Shown here one piece after another: positions 30,429 to 39,267 of a stretch of 64,000 nucleotides of DNA. Position numbers and translations under genes: made by a program. Source of the stretch: Vibrio sp. 05-20-BW147 (GTDB lineage: Bacteria; Pseudomonadota; Gammaproteobacteria; Enterobacterales; Vibrionaceae); NCBI RefSeq assembly GCF_013369385.1, contig NZ_SZTO01000017.1:47020-111019 (forward strand), given 5' to 3'. Position 1 is the stretch's first letter; the number at the start of each line of letters is the position of its first letter. The notes under the pieces were generated by a model. The model was not told where the DNA came from, searched no databases, and saw only the letters and a program-made list of their open reading frames with translations.

Positions 30429-30503
30429 GAATAAGATAAACCCATATTTCAAAGTGAATTTCAAATTTGAGATCACGCGCAAGTTTAGTTATGAGGACAA
30501 GTT

Positions 30504-31025
30504 ATGGCGGGTAGTAGTGTCATTGTGATGGGTGTCTGCGCAAGCGGAAAGACCACAATTGGTGAGCTGTTGGCAGAAAAACTGGGGCGTAAATTCATTG
30601 ATGGTGACGATCTCCATCCACGCGCCAACATTCAGAAAATGGCCTCTGGCCAGCCACTGAACGATGACGACCGCAAGCCGTGGCTGGAGCGTATTCGTGA
30701 TGCGGCGTATAGCCTTGAAAGCAAAAATGAGCACGGCATTATCGTCTGCTCTGCGCTGAAAAAGAGCTATCGCGATCAAATCCGCGACGGCAACAACAAT
30801 GTCACCTTCTTGTTCCTTGATGGCGATAAGTCACTCATTCTTGAGCGTATGCGCCAGCGTCAAGGCCACTTCATGAAAGAGAACATGGTCAATAGCCAGT
30901 TTGAAACACTTGAACGCCCCGATGGTGAACCTCGCACTCTATTGGTCAGTATTGATACCACTATCGAAGACGTTGTCGCCAACGCGGCCGAGTTAATCCT
31001 AGAACAAGATGAGGCACAAGCATGA
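30504..31025 (+). CDS. gntK: Gluconokinase
   Basis: 173-residue kinase making 6-phosphogluconate. The P-loop is GVCASGKTT (about 8-16); FIDGDDLHPRANIQKM and LNDDDRKPWL are the family's gluconate-binding blocks. Overlaps edd by 4 bases (ATGA). Confidence 0.95.
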   Translation: MAGSSVIVMGVCASGKTTIGELLAEKLGRKFIDGDDLHPRANIQKMASGQPLNDDDRKPWLERIRDAAYSLESKNEHGIIVCSALKKSYRDQIRDGNNNVTFLFLDGDKSLILERMRQRQGHFMKENMVNSQFETLERPDGEPRTLLVSIDTTIEDVVANAAELILEQDEAQA

Positions 31026-32818
31026 CCCATCCCGTCATTTTAGAGGTCACTCAGCGCTTGGTGGAACGCAGCCAGGCAACACGTGCGGCGTTTGTTGCAC
31101 GCACCGAAGAGCAAGCCAAAGCGGGCAAAGGGCGTGTTGGTTTATCGTGCGGCAACTTAGCGCACGCGGTGGCGGCATCTTGTTCGGCAGAAAAGAAAAG
31201 CATCCTCGATTTTACTCATGCCAATGTGGCGCTGATCAGCGCCTACAACGACATGCTCAGCGCCCACCAGCCTTACCTGCACTACCCAGAGCAAATTAAG
31301 CGCGCACTGGCAGAGTATGGCCATACCGCGCAGGTCGCCGGCTGTGTGCCTGCAATGTGCGATGGTGTCACTCAAGGCCAAGCTGGCATGGATATGTCGC
31401 TGTTTTCTCGTGATCTGATTGCGCAATCCACTGCCCTCTCTTTGAGCCACAATGTGTTTGATGCCACCTTGCTGCTCGGCATTTGCGACAAAATCGCCCC
31501 AGGGCAACTAATGGGCGCACTCGCCTACGCACACCTGCCTACCGCATTTGTGCCAGCGGGTCTCATGGCAACTGGCATCAGCAATGAAGAAAAAGTCGAT
31601 GTTCGCCAAAAATACGCAGCGGGCGAAGTGGGTAAAGACGCGCTGCTCGATATGGAGTGTCGCGCCTATCACTCCGTCGGAACCTGCACCTTCTACGGCA
31701 CCGCCAACACCAACCAACTGGTGTTTGAAGCGATGGGATTGATGTTACCCGGCTCGGCGTTTATCCATCCAAACTCCGAGCTCCGACACGCGTTGACTGA
31801 ACACGCTGCGATCAAAATGGCGGCCATGACCGCCGGCTCGGCTCACTTCCGCTCACTGGCTGAAGTAGTCACTGAAAAGAGCCTGATCAACGGCATCATT
31901 GCTCTACTTGCTTCCGGTGGCAGCACCAACCACACCATTCACATGTTGGCCGTGGCGCGCGCTGCGGGTATTGAGCTCACTTGGCAAGACATCAGTGATC
32001 TTTCTGACGTGGTGCCGCTGCTAGCACGCGTATACCCTAACGGCCCCGCTGACATGAACGCCTTCCAACAAGCTGGCGGCGTGCCTGCGCTGCTGTATCG
32101 TCTCAATGAATCGGCTCTGCTGCATCGTGACGTCAAGCCAGTGTTTGGCGAGTTCGACGACCAAATGAGCCTACCAAGCCTTGTCGACGGCAAGCTTGTT
32201 TGGACACCATGTGAGGGTACGTTCGATAGCCATGTGATCGCCGACAAATGCTGCGTTTTCCAATCCACAGGCGGCACAAAAGTGCTGACTGGCAATTTAG
32301 GCAAAGCGGTGGTGAAAGTCTCTGCGGTGAAAGAAGATCAGCGCGTGATTGAAGCGCCAGCGCTGGTGTTCCAGTGCCAACATGAGGTGGAAGCGGCGTA
32401 CCAACGTGGTGAGCTCAACCGAGATTGCATTGTGGTGGTGACACACAATGGCCCAGCCGCCAATGGCATGCCAGAGCTACACAAGTTGATGCCGATTCTC
32501 GGCAATGTGCAAAAGGCGGGCTTTAAAGTGGCGCTGGTGACCGATGGCCGTTTGTCTGGCGCATCAGGCAAAATCCCATCGGCCATTCACGTCTCTCCAG
32601 AAGCGATTCGTGGCGGCGCGATTGGCTTAGTGCGTAATGGTGATGTGATTCGTGTCGATTGCCAGACAGGCGAGTTAAACAACCTCAGCGACACCACAGG
32701 TCGCTGCGTGCTTGAAATCGATACTGAGGCAAGCCAGCAAACTTGGGGACGCAATCTGTTCAGCACCCTTCGCCACTCGGTGTCTAGCGCCGAACACGGT
32801 GCCAGCTTTATCGTCTGA
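31022..32818 (+). CDS. edd: 6-Phosphogluconate dehydratase
   Basis: 598-residue IlvD/Edd-family dehydratase with a labile [4Fe-4S] cluster, making KDPG for Eda. Cluster cysteines lie in [15 protein letters not shown] and [15 protein letters not shown]; the C-terminal [19 protein letters not shown] is the IlvD/Edd signature. It is co-transcribed with gntK, whereas eda is on the opposite strand, unlike the edd-eda operon of E. coli. Confidence 0.96.
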   Translation: MTHPVILEVTQRLVERSQATRAAFVARTEEQAKAGKGRVGLSCGNLAHAVAASCSAEKKSILDFTHANVALISAYNDMLSAHQPYLHYPEQIKRALAEYGHTAQVAGCVPAMCDGVTQGQAGMDMSLFSRDLIAQSTALSLSHNVFDATLLLGICDKIAPGQLMGALAYAHLPTAFVPAGLMATGISNEEKVDVRQKYAAGEVGKDALLDMECRAYHSVGTCTFYGTANTNQLVFEAMGLMLPGSAFIHPNSELRHALTEHAAIKMAAMTAGSAHFRSLAEVVTEKSLINGIIALLASGGSTNHTIHMLAVARAAGIELTWQDISDLSDVVPLLARVYPNGPADMNAFQQAGGVPALLYRLNESALLHRDVKPVFGEFDDQMSLPSLVDGKLVWTPCEGTFDSHVIADKCCVFQSTGGTKVLTGNLGKAVVKVSAVKEDQRVIEAPALVFQCQHEVEAAYQRGELNRDCIVVVTHNGPAANGMPELHKLMPILGNVQKAGFKVALVTDGRLSGASGKIPSAIHVSPEAIRGGAIGLVRNGDVIRVDCQTGELNNLSDTTGRCVLEIDTEASQQTWGRNLFSTLRHSVSSAEHGASFIV

Positions 32819-32822
32819 TCAA

Positions 32823-32850
32823 CAAGGGCGCGTTTATCGCGCCCTTGGTT
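32823..32850 (+). terminator. edd terminator
   Basis: CAAGGGCGCG pairs with CGCGCCCTTG around TTTAT, followed by GGTTTTAA, just after the edd stop. Confidence 0.8.
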
Positions 32851-32868
32851 TTAATCACATCGACCGAG

Positions 32869-33876
32869 TTACACACTCTCGCCAGCGGTAATGCGGTAGC
32901 CCATATCCACCACATTTTGTTCCAACGTTTCACCGCGCAAACGGGCCAGCAACAACTCGGCACTTTTCTCACCAATTTGAAAACGTGGCGTATCGACACT
33001 GGTCAATTTCGGACGAATCGTCTGGCCGATATCCAATGCGTTGTAGCCCACAATGGCCAGTTGCTTCGGCACTTCAATGCCACGCTGCTGCGCGCACAGC
33101 AAGGTACCGATGGCGATGTCATCATTGGTACAAAAGACCCCGTCCATCTCTGGATACGTCGCCAAGGCGCGCTCTAACAGCTCATCCGCCAACGAGAAAC
33201 TGGAGTGTTCGCCCGTCAGCACGTGTTTCGGCTCTAAGCCAGCTTCACGCATGGCGCGATCATAGCCTTGCATACGCAGTTTGGTACGCGTATCCAAGCG
33301 TGCACCAAAATACACAATGGTGCGCTTACCCGACGCCAGCATGCGTTTCACCACGCTGTAAGAGGCATCTTCGTGGTCTAACCCCACCGCCATATCGATT
33401 GGCTGCGCTGGCAGTTCCATGGTTTCCACTACGGGAATGCCTGCGTTTTTGATCATCTGTAAGGTGCGTTCGGTGTGATGGCTTTCAGTTAAGATCAGGC
33501 CATCGACCTGATAAGAGAGCAGCGACGCGATTTTGCGCTCCTCTTCCAACTCATCGTAGCTAAAGTGCGCCAAGAGGGTTTCATAACCATGCGCTTTGGT
33601 GACGGTTTCAATGCCCTGAACAAAGGAAGCAAAAATTTGGTTGGACAAAGAAGGCAGCAGGATCCCAATTGCTCGGCTAGAGGATTTCGACAACATCGCT
33701 GGGGCACGGTTCTCGATGTACCCCATCTGTTCAATCGCAGTGGCGATTTTCTCGCGGGTCTTTTCCGCCACCGAATCGGGATTACGCAGGTAGCGCGATA
33801 CCGTCATCTTGGTCACGCCGACTTGATCCGCCACATCCTGCAAAGTGGTGCGCGGTTTCTTATTGTGTTGAGCCAT
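32869..33876 (-). CDS. gntR: LacI-family gluconate repressor GntR
   Basis: 335-residue LacI-type repressor. The helix-turn-helix is TLQDVADQVGVTKMTVSRYL, the hinge and periplasmic-binding-like domain follow (RAIGILLPSLSNQIFASFVQ; GVFCTNDDIAIG). Similarity to E. coli GntR is clear, and gluconate is the expected inducer. The ATG at 33876 is used because an operator palindrome lies at 33896-33911, within the longer reading frame. Confidence 0.93.
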   Translation of the reverse strand: MAQHNKKPRTTLQDVADQVGVTKMTVSRYLRNPDSVAEKTREKIATAIEQMGYIENRAPAMLSKSSSRAIGILLPSLSNQIFASFVQGIETVTKAHGYETLLAHFSYDELEEERKIASLLSYQVDGLILTESHHTERTLQMIKNAGIPVVETMELPAQPIDMAVGLDHEDASYSVVKRMLASGKRTIVYFGARLDTRTKLRMQGYDRAMREAGLEPKHVLTGEHSSFSLADELLERALATYPEMDGVFCTNDDIAIGTLLCAQQRGIEVPKQLAIVGYNALDIGQTIRPKLTSVDTPRFQIGEKSAELLLARLRGETLEQNVVDMGYRITAGESV

Positions 33877-33895
33877 AAAAAGATTTTTGTCATTA

Positions 33896-33911
33896 ATGTT
33901 ACTTGTAACAT
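33896..33911. promoter_or_regulatory. GntR operator upstream of gntR
   Basis: ATGTTACTTGTAACAT, the same palindrome type as the twin operators, 20 bases before the gntR start. Points to autoregulation. Confidence 0.72.
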
Positions 33912-33951
33912 TATGACCAATCCGATCCTCACACACAACCAAGGTGCAGTG

Positions 33952-34848
33952 CTAAAAACCCACCAATGTGATCTTCCCCTGCGCCATCTCCCCTAACTGG
34001 CAGGAGAAATCGAGGCGTTTATCGGCGGGTTTGCTAAACAGCACCTTCAACTTATCAAACGCTTCTGGCACAAAACTGACGCTTTTGAGCCGTAGGCTTT
34101 TGCGCGTTAAGCTGTCCAAAAATGCCAAAGAGGATTTATCCAACACCATCTGGCATGTGTCTAAAATCGCTTTGCTGACCATTTTTTTATGGATAGCTTG
34201 GCTCAGTTGTTCAGCTGTAATGTGCGTATTGGCACTCGCCAGCACGCACACCGCGTAAATATCCAGCACCGCCACCGCGCGTGGTTTTTGCGTTTCGCCA
34301 TCTTCATAGATGGCAATCATGCAGGGCACTTTGCTTTCATCAAACTGTTGTAAGCGGATATTGGTGAGGGCAATCTCATCATGCACCACTTTTCGCAGTA
34401 GCTTCTCCAACTGACTTAACTTGGGCAAGGCGAGCTCTTTTTGGATTTCCACCAGCTCATCAAACGCTTTTTCACTCTCTTCCGCCCCTTGCACCAGTGG
34501 CAACAGCTTGCGATGCAATGCATCGTCATCAAACGGTTTACTCAACACAAAGCTCGCCCCCGCCGCTTTTGCTTGGGCAATTTGCTCGTCATCATCGACG
34601 GTGGTGATCATCGCAATTTTCACCTCAGGAAAACGGGAGGCAACGGTTTGCACCAGTTCCAAGCCACTCATGTCTGGCATGTGCCAATCCGTCAGCACGA
34701 TATCCGGACGCCAATGCGCCATTTTTTCCAGTGCCTCACGAGCACAGTTGGTCTTTTCAATCGACAAGCGACGATAGCCAAACCCAAGCAAGGCTTTGCG
34801 AACAATTTCCAGCGTCGCTTTGCTGTCATCGACAATCAGTATTTTCAC
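33952..34848 (-). CDS. Response regulator with unassigned C-terminal domain
   Basis: 298 residues. A CheY-like receiver (about 1-122) has the acidic pair in IVDDSKA, phospho-acceptor Asp in VLTDWHMPDMSG and Lys in VLSKPFD. The C-terminal part (about 130-298) has no DNA-binding motif or enzyme signature I recognise; it may be a CheC/CheX-like or protein-interaction domain. The start is GTG at 34848. No histidine kinase gene is adjacent. Confidence 0.78.
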   Translation of the reverse strand: MKILIVDDSKATLEIVRKALLGFGYRRLSIEKTNCAREALEKMAHWRPDIVLTDWHMPDMSGLELVQTVASRFPEVKIAMITTVDDDEQIAQAKAAGASFVLSKPFDDDALHRKLLPLVQGAEESEKAFDELVEIQKELALPKLSQLEKLLRKVVHDEIALTNIRLQQFDESKVPCMIAIYEDGETQKPRAVAVLDIYAVCVLASANTHITAEQLSQAIHKKMVSKAILDTCQMVLDKSSLAFLDSLTRKSLRLKSVSFVPEAFDKLKVLFSKPADKRLDFSCQLGEMAQGKITLVGF

Positions 34849-34948
34849 CGTTGATGCGCTTCCAGTTGCGAGAAGTGTTTAAATTATAGGCACAATTCGT
34901 CGCAGCTTCTAAACTTATCAATACGCGATTAAACGAGGTAAGCACGCG

Positions 34949-35746
34949 ATGTCGTTCGAGTTCTTCGACCAATCTTGGGATAAAGAGTTGTTGCTGATGT
35001 TAGGCATCAACCTTGGCTTGATGATTTTGTTGGCTTGGTTTGTGTTGCTGTGGCTGATGCTGCGAGAGTTTCGCAAAGCTATTCACCCCAAAGAGGCAAA
35101 CGCCAAGAGCCTTGCCGCCTCCCCAACGACAGTGGCGATGTGTGAAGAATCGGTCAATCACGCCATCGACTACAGCAATGAGAACCGCGAAACGCTCAAT
35201 GCACTCATTCAAATTCAACAAGCACTTGAAAAGCAAGTAGCCGAGATTCGCGCCACAAGCCCAAACCCCAGTGAACAAGATCTCGCCTCCATTGAGGCTC
35301 TCAACCAAAAACTGAGTAAATCCCAACAGTTGATTCGTAAGCTCAGGGGCGATCTCGACAAAAGCGTGCGTGGCCTGCGCAAAGCCAAAGCCAAGCTACT
35401 AGAACAAAATGATACCGTTGATGGATTGCGCAAACAGAAAGAGGATATTGAGAAACAGTTTGAGCAACTGGAGCGGGAGTACATCATGATCAGCGAAAGC
35501 GGTGGCTTTCAAGATGTCGAGCAAGGCTTTCAAAAAGAGAAGGATCAACTGCTCGCCACCATTGAGAACTACAAACAGCAGTTGGCCAATCAAGCGCCTG
35601 CCAGCACGAGTAGCGCTGCCAGTGATGAGCTCAAACAGAAGCTACTTGCGATGCAAAAACAGCTGATGCACGTCAACAAAGAAAAGGCATTTATCGAGCA
35701 GAAATATCTGGAACTGACACAAAAAATCGAAAACAGAGCGGAATAA
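34949..35746 (+). CDS. Membrane-anchored coiled-coil protein, unknown
   Basis: 265 residues. One hydrophobic segment near the N-terminus (about 14-38) is followed by a long Gln/Glu/Lys-rich coiled coil (about 75-262, with a break near 205-220). No enzyme motif. It is divergent from the response-regulator gene, with starts 100 bases apart. A structural or scaffolding role is likely, but I do not recognise it. Confidence 0.72.
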   Translation: MSFEFFDQSWDKELLLMLGINLGLMILLAWFVLLWLMLREFRKAIHPKEANAKSLAASPTTVAMCEESVNHAIDYSNENRETLNALIQIQQALEKQVAEIRATSPNPSEQDLASIEALNQKLSKSQQLIRKLRGDLDKSVRGLRKAKAKLLEQNDTVDGLRKQKEDIEKQFEQLEREYIMISESGGFQDVEQGFQKEKDQLLATIENYKQQLANQAPASTSSAASDELKQKLLAMQKQLMHVNKEKAFIEQKYLELTQKIENRAE

Positions 35747-35895
35747 TATGTGATTTTTATTTGTTTAGTCGCTCTTAATTTCGACTGAAATCAAAGATTT
35801 TATCTTTTTAATTTCTCAATAGTAAGAAAACTCTCACATACGATACAGAATTCTTATAAACTGAGCGCGAACAAAAAACATAACTATATGCATTA

Positions 35896-37233
35896 ATGTC
35901 TGTACCGCTAGGCTCCAGTGCCACGCAAGTGTTTTATCACTTGCTGGATCTCAATGAAGAAGAGAAACAACAAGCGCTCCAACAACTCGAACAAGACGCC
36001 CCTGATGTCTTTCGAGCGTTGGCACCGTTAATCCAGTCTCATGAACATGAGCCTTTCACCGCCTTGCTTGGCTTTCACGCCAATCATGCTACCGAGATCC
36101 CACTCGACCTTACCAACCAGCTAATCGACAAATATCAGCTCACTCATGAACTGGGAAGAGGCGGCATGGGTGTGGTGTACGCCGCTTATCGCGCTGACGA
36201 GACGTTTGAACAACAACTGGCCATCAAATTTATCCAACCCTCTTTGACTCAAGTACTGGGAAAAAAAGCGCTGTTTGATGAAGCGCAGTTACTCGCTAGA
36301 CTTAACCACCCTTGTATTGCCAAAGTGTTTGATGGCGGGGTGCATCAAGATTCGGTGTACATTGTGATGGAAAAGGTGGAAGGCCTCACGCTGGATGCTT
36401 TTTTGCAACAACATCAGCTGGATCAACGCACCCGGCTCACGCTGTTTCGTTACCTTTGCCAAGCGATTGAACACGCGCATCACAATCAGGTGCTGCATGC
36501 TGACATCAAGCCGGAAAACATCCTCATTGATCAAGATTGTAGGCCCAAGCTGCTCGATTTTAACCTAACGCAAAAAGTCAGCACTCAGGCCAATCAATCA
36601 GGGCAAGTGGGATTGGTGGCCTTTAGCGAACGTTATGCCAGCCCAGAGCAAAAATCGGGGGGCTATTTAACGCAGCAGAGTGATCTCTACTCGCTAGGAA
36701 AAATCTTGCAGTTGCTCTTTGCTCAAGTTGGCAAACATTCCGATCTGCGCTTCATCATCGACAAAGCCACCCAAGAAAAAGCGGAACAACGCTACCAAAG
36801 CGTCAGCGAATTACGAGCGGACATCGAGAACATGCTGGCGTGCCGACCAATTTCACTCAAACAGCACATTCCGCTCTACAGCACCAAACGGCTAATACAA
36901 CGAAGGCCGATCCCGACTGTGCTGCTCACCTTATTGGTGATGAGCGGCATGCTGTTCACCAGCACCTTGATCAGCAAAAATCGCCAACTCCAGCAAGAAA
37001 AGTTGGTTGCTGAGAATATGATGTATGAAGTAACCAGTTTGATGTTCCACACCAAAGGCAATGAAACCGCACATCTGTCAGTGAACTCAATGCTAGAAAT
37101 CACACGCCGACGAATTCTCTCCAATCCAGAGATCCCTAAGCACATTAAGCAGAAAATGTTGTTGGCGATGATAACGCCAACACCAGAGAAACACGCTGTC
37201 GAGGCAAACTGCCAAGAAAATTGCCAACCTTAA
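35896..37233 (+). CDS. pknT: Membrane Ser/Thr protein kinase, PknT-like
   Basis: 445-residue Hanks-type kinase. An N-terminal helical segment (about 10-60) precedes the kinase domain (about 80-320): Gly-loop LGRGGMGVVY (86-95), Lys111 in AIKF, catalytic loop HADIKPEN (201-208; Ala replaces Arg of HRD), metal motif DFN (221-223; in place of DFG) and SPEQ (249-252). One membrane helix (about 340-360) leads to a short periplasmic tail ending in two Cys. It heads an operon with an exported unknown and an ECF sigma factor, the layout of V. parahaemolyticus pknT-ecfP (from memory). Predicted role: activate the sigma factor by phosphorylation upon an envelope signal. Confidence 0.85.
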   Translation: MSVPLGSSATQVFYHLLDLNEEEKQQALQQLEQDAPDVFRALAPLIQSHEHEPFTALLGFHANHATEIPLDLTNQLIDKYQLTHELGRGGMGVVYAAYRADETFEQQLAIKFIQPSLTQVLGKKALFDEAQLLARLNHPCIAKVFDGGVHQDSVYIVMEKVEGLTLDAFLQQHQLDQRTRLTLFRYLCQAIEHAHHNQVLHADIKPENILIDQDCRPKLLDFNLTQKVSTQANQSGQVGLVAFSERYASPEQKSGGYLTQQSDLYSLGKILQLLFAQVGKHSDLRFIIDKATQEKAEQRYQSVSELRADIENMLACRPISLKQHIPLYSTKRLIQRRPIPTVLLTLLVMSGMLFTSTLISKNRQLQQEKLVAENMMYEVTSLMFHTKGNETAHLSVNSMLEITRRRILSNPEIPKHIKQKMLLAMITPTPEKHAVEANCQENCQP

Positions 37234-37250
37234 TCAAACCGTAAGAGATC

Positions 37251-38690
37251 ATGAAGCCACGATTCTATGCCACAGCCTTGCTAAGTTGCCTCTCCTTGAG
37301 CGCGCAATCGGCCACGCCCAAAACGGGTTACTTTATTGACTCTCCCGTTACGGGCTTGTATTACAAAACCAGTTCAAATCTCTCAGGCACCACTCACAAA
37401 GGCGCTTTTCAATACCACCCAGGGGATGTGGTGAGTTTTTTCCTCGGCAGTGACGACAGTGGCTATTTGCTCACAACGCTTTCTGGCCAAGAGGTGATTA
37501 CCCCAACACTCGCCACAACCAAACCAAGCCGCAGTATCAATATGACGCGTTTGTTGCTCTCGCTCGACAGCACGCCAGAAAATCGTGATGAAATCATTCT
37601 GCTCAATCGCATTGTCTCGGATCCTCAATTCCAACAACAACTGCAAGGCATTGATCTCAATTTTCTCGATAACACCGCCAACCAACTGGATATAGAGTTG
37701 GTTTCCATCAAGGAAGCCGCTGAGCATCTCAATCAGAGCCAGCGTTACATTGAGCAGCACTTTACCTCGAACGAAGCGATTTTCTCACCGCTGAATGTGC
37801 GCCTGCGCAACATCATCATCAAAAAAGCCGATTGGCAGGGGCGTGCTTGTGCGCTTGACTTACGCATGCTCGATAAGCCTAACTACCGCACCCCCATCGG
37901 CGAGATGAGTTTCGAAGTGACCAAAGAGCACTTAATCCAATACCCCAGCGTCGGCGATTACTTCAACGGCTGTTACCTCAATCGACAGCACGCTTATCGA
38001 GAAAAAACCGTGGAGCCATTGAACCATTTTGCACAGTGGGAAGGGGTTGTTGGCTGTGCTAGCCAAGGTTGCACGCGTCACGATCTCAATGGTTTCTCTC
38101 TGGAAGATTTCGATGACGAAGGCGATTGGAAATATCGTTCGGTAGCAATGAATTTTGACCCTCACACCGAGCTAGTCATGGGCAAAATGCAAGGGTTGGG
38201 CAAGAAGGCTGAAGTCACCCACAGCAACAAATCGGAATCGATTTGGTTTATCTATCCAGAAAACAAGGGACAACACATCGCCTTTGAAGGGGTCTGGAAA
38301 GAAACCCAATACCAAGAGCAAACCCTCACAGAACGCTGCTTAAACATTGCCGATGGCCGAGTGTGGCTTGGCCCTAGCAATGTGTCGTCATGCCCGCTGG
38401 CGGCATCAGCCTATCGCCAAGATGTGACACAAGAGTATCAAGATATGTGGTGGCTACGTAATGCCTCTGGTCACGCACAATTAGAGCAGATGAACGTAAT
38501 GGTGCGCTGGTTTCCACAACCTTACCCAGCGCAATACACCACATGGGAATACCTCCCTGCCGGACAAAATTGGGATCAGGGCATCTTGTATCGCTATCAA
38601 CAGCAAGTGTCTCCTCAACGCGATGGCTCTGATCGCATTGATACTTACACCATTTCCGAATTCGTTAAACAACAAGGAGAGCCGTCATGA
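37251..38690 (+). CDS. Exported protein of the kinase-sigma operon, unknown
   Basis: 479 residues with a signal peptide (about 1-20, ending near QSA). Residues 25-75 (GYFIDSPVTGLYY and HKGAFQYHPGDVVSFFLG) form a small beta module often seen at the start of Vibrio and Shewanella envelope proteins. The remainder, with several Cys (about 200-400), is not recognised. It starts 17 bases after the kinase gene and overlaps the sigma gene by 4 bases (ATGA). Position suggests an envelope sensor or accessory for the kinase; this is inference only. Confidence 0.75.
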   Translation: MKPRFYATALLSCLSLSAQSATPKTGYFIDSPVTGLYYKTSSNLSGTTHKGAFQYHPGDVVSFFLGSDDSGYLLTTLSGQEVITPTLATTKPSRSINMTRLLLSLDSTPENRDEIILLNRIVSDPQFQQQLQGIDLNFLDNTANQLDIELVSIKEAAEHLNQSQRYIEQHFTSNEAIFSPLNVRLRNIIIKKADWQGRACALDLRMLDKPNYRTPIGEMSFEVTKEHLIQYPSVGDYFNGCYLNRQHAYREKTVEPLNHFAQWEGVVGCASQGCTRHDLNGFSLEDFDDEGDWKYRSVAMNFDPHTELVMGKMQGLGKKAEVTHSNKSESIWFIYPENKGQHIAFEGVWKETQYQEQTLTERCLNIADGRVWLGPSNVSSCPLAASAYRQDVTQEYQDMWWLRNASGHAQLEQMNVMVRWFPQPYPAQYTTWEYLPAGQNWDQGILYRYQQQVSPQRDGSDRIDTYTISEFVKQQGEPS

Positions 38691-39259
38691 GTGCACAATC
38701 GACTTCTCTTACCCATATCATTCAGCAGTGGCAAGCCGGTGACAAAGAAGCCGAAAGCCAGCTGTATCAATTCGCCTACCTGCAACTGAGAAAAATTGCC
38801 CAACAAGAGCGAGAGCGGAACGCCGAAAAGTATGGCCTTGAAAACGAAGTATTGGCAGACAGCGTGAACAGCACCACCGCCTTAATTCACGATGCCTATC
38901 TCAAGCTTTCCACCAGCGACATGAGTGAAATCAGCGGCAAGCGCGATTTTTTCCTCATGGCCGCCAAAGTGATGCGCCAAATTTTGATCGACAATGCACG
39001 TTCGCTGCAAGCGCAAAAGCGCCAGCAAGTGACACAGCTACCGAGTGAACATCAGGAAAAATTTGAGCAGTTGATCATCATGGACAAAGCACTGGATAAC
39101 TTCAGTGTTCGCTACCCTCGTCAGTCTAATGCGCTCAAACTGAAGTACTTGATGGGGATGAAAAACCAAGAGATCAGCGAGTTACTCGAATGCAGTGCCA
39201 GTTTGATTGAAAAAGACCTCAAATTCTCACGCAGTTGGCTGCAATCACGAATGGCATAA
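38687..39259 (+). CDS. ecfP: ECF-like sigma factor, EcfP type (ECF43)
   Basis: 190-residue sigma factor of the Sigma70_ECF family. Region sigma-2 spans about 20-110 and sigma-4 about 128-190 (helix-turn-helix around MKNQEISELLECSASLIEKD). In sigma-2.2 the usual DAED motif, which contacts core polymerase, is absent; the aligned residues are Ser62-Thr63-Thr64-Ala65. In V. parahaemolyticus EcfP, Thr63 is the residue reported to be phosphorylated by PknT (from memory). No anti-sigma factor gene is adjacent. Regulon there includes polymyxin resistance; whether that holds here is unknown. Confidence 0.86.
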   Translation: MSAQSTSLTHIIQQWQAGDKEAESQLYQFAYLQLRKIAQQERERNAEKYGLENEVLADSVNSTTALIHDAYLKLSTSDMSEISGKRDFFLMAAKVMRQILIDNARSLQAQKRQQVTQLPSEHQEKFEQLIIMDKALDNFSVRYPRQSNALKLKYLMGMKNQEISELLECSASLIEKDLKFSRSWLQSRMA

Positions 39260-39267
39260 TCCGGATC

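Noticed and set aside
29462..30430. 322-codon plus-strand ORF opposite the gluconate permease
   Set aside because: Low-complexity Ser/Thr/Pro-rich antisense shadow of a strongly supported membrane protein gene.
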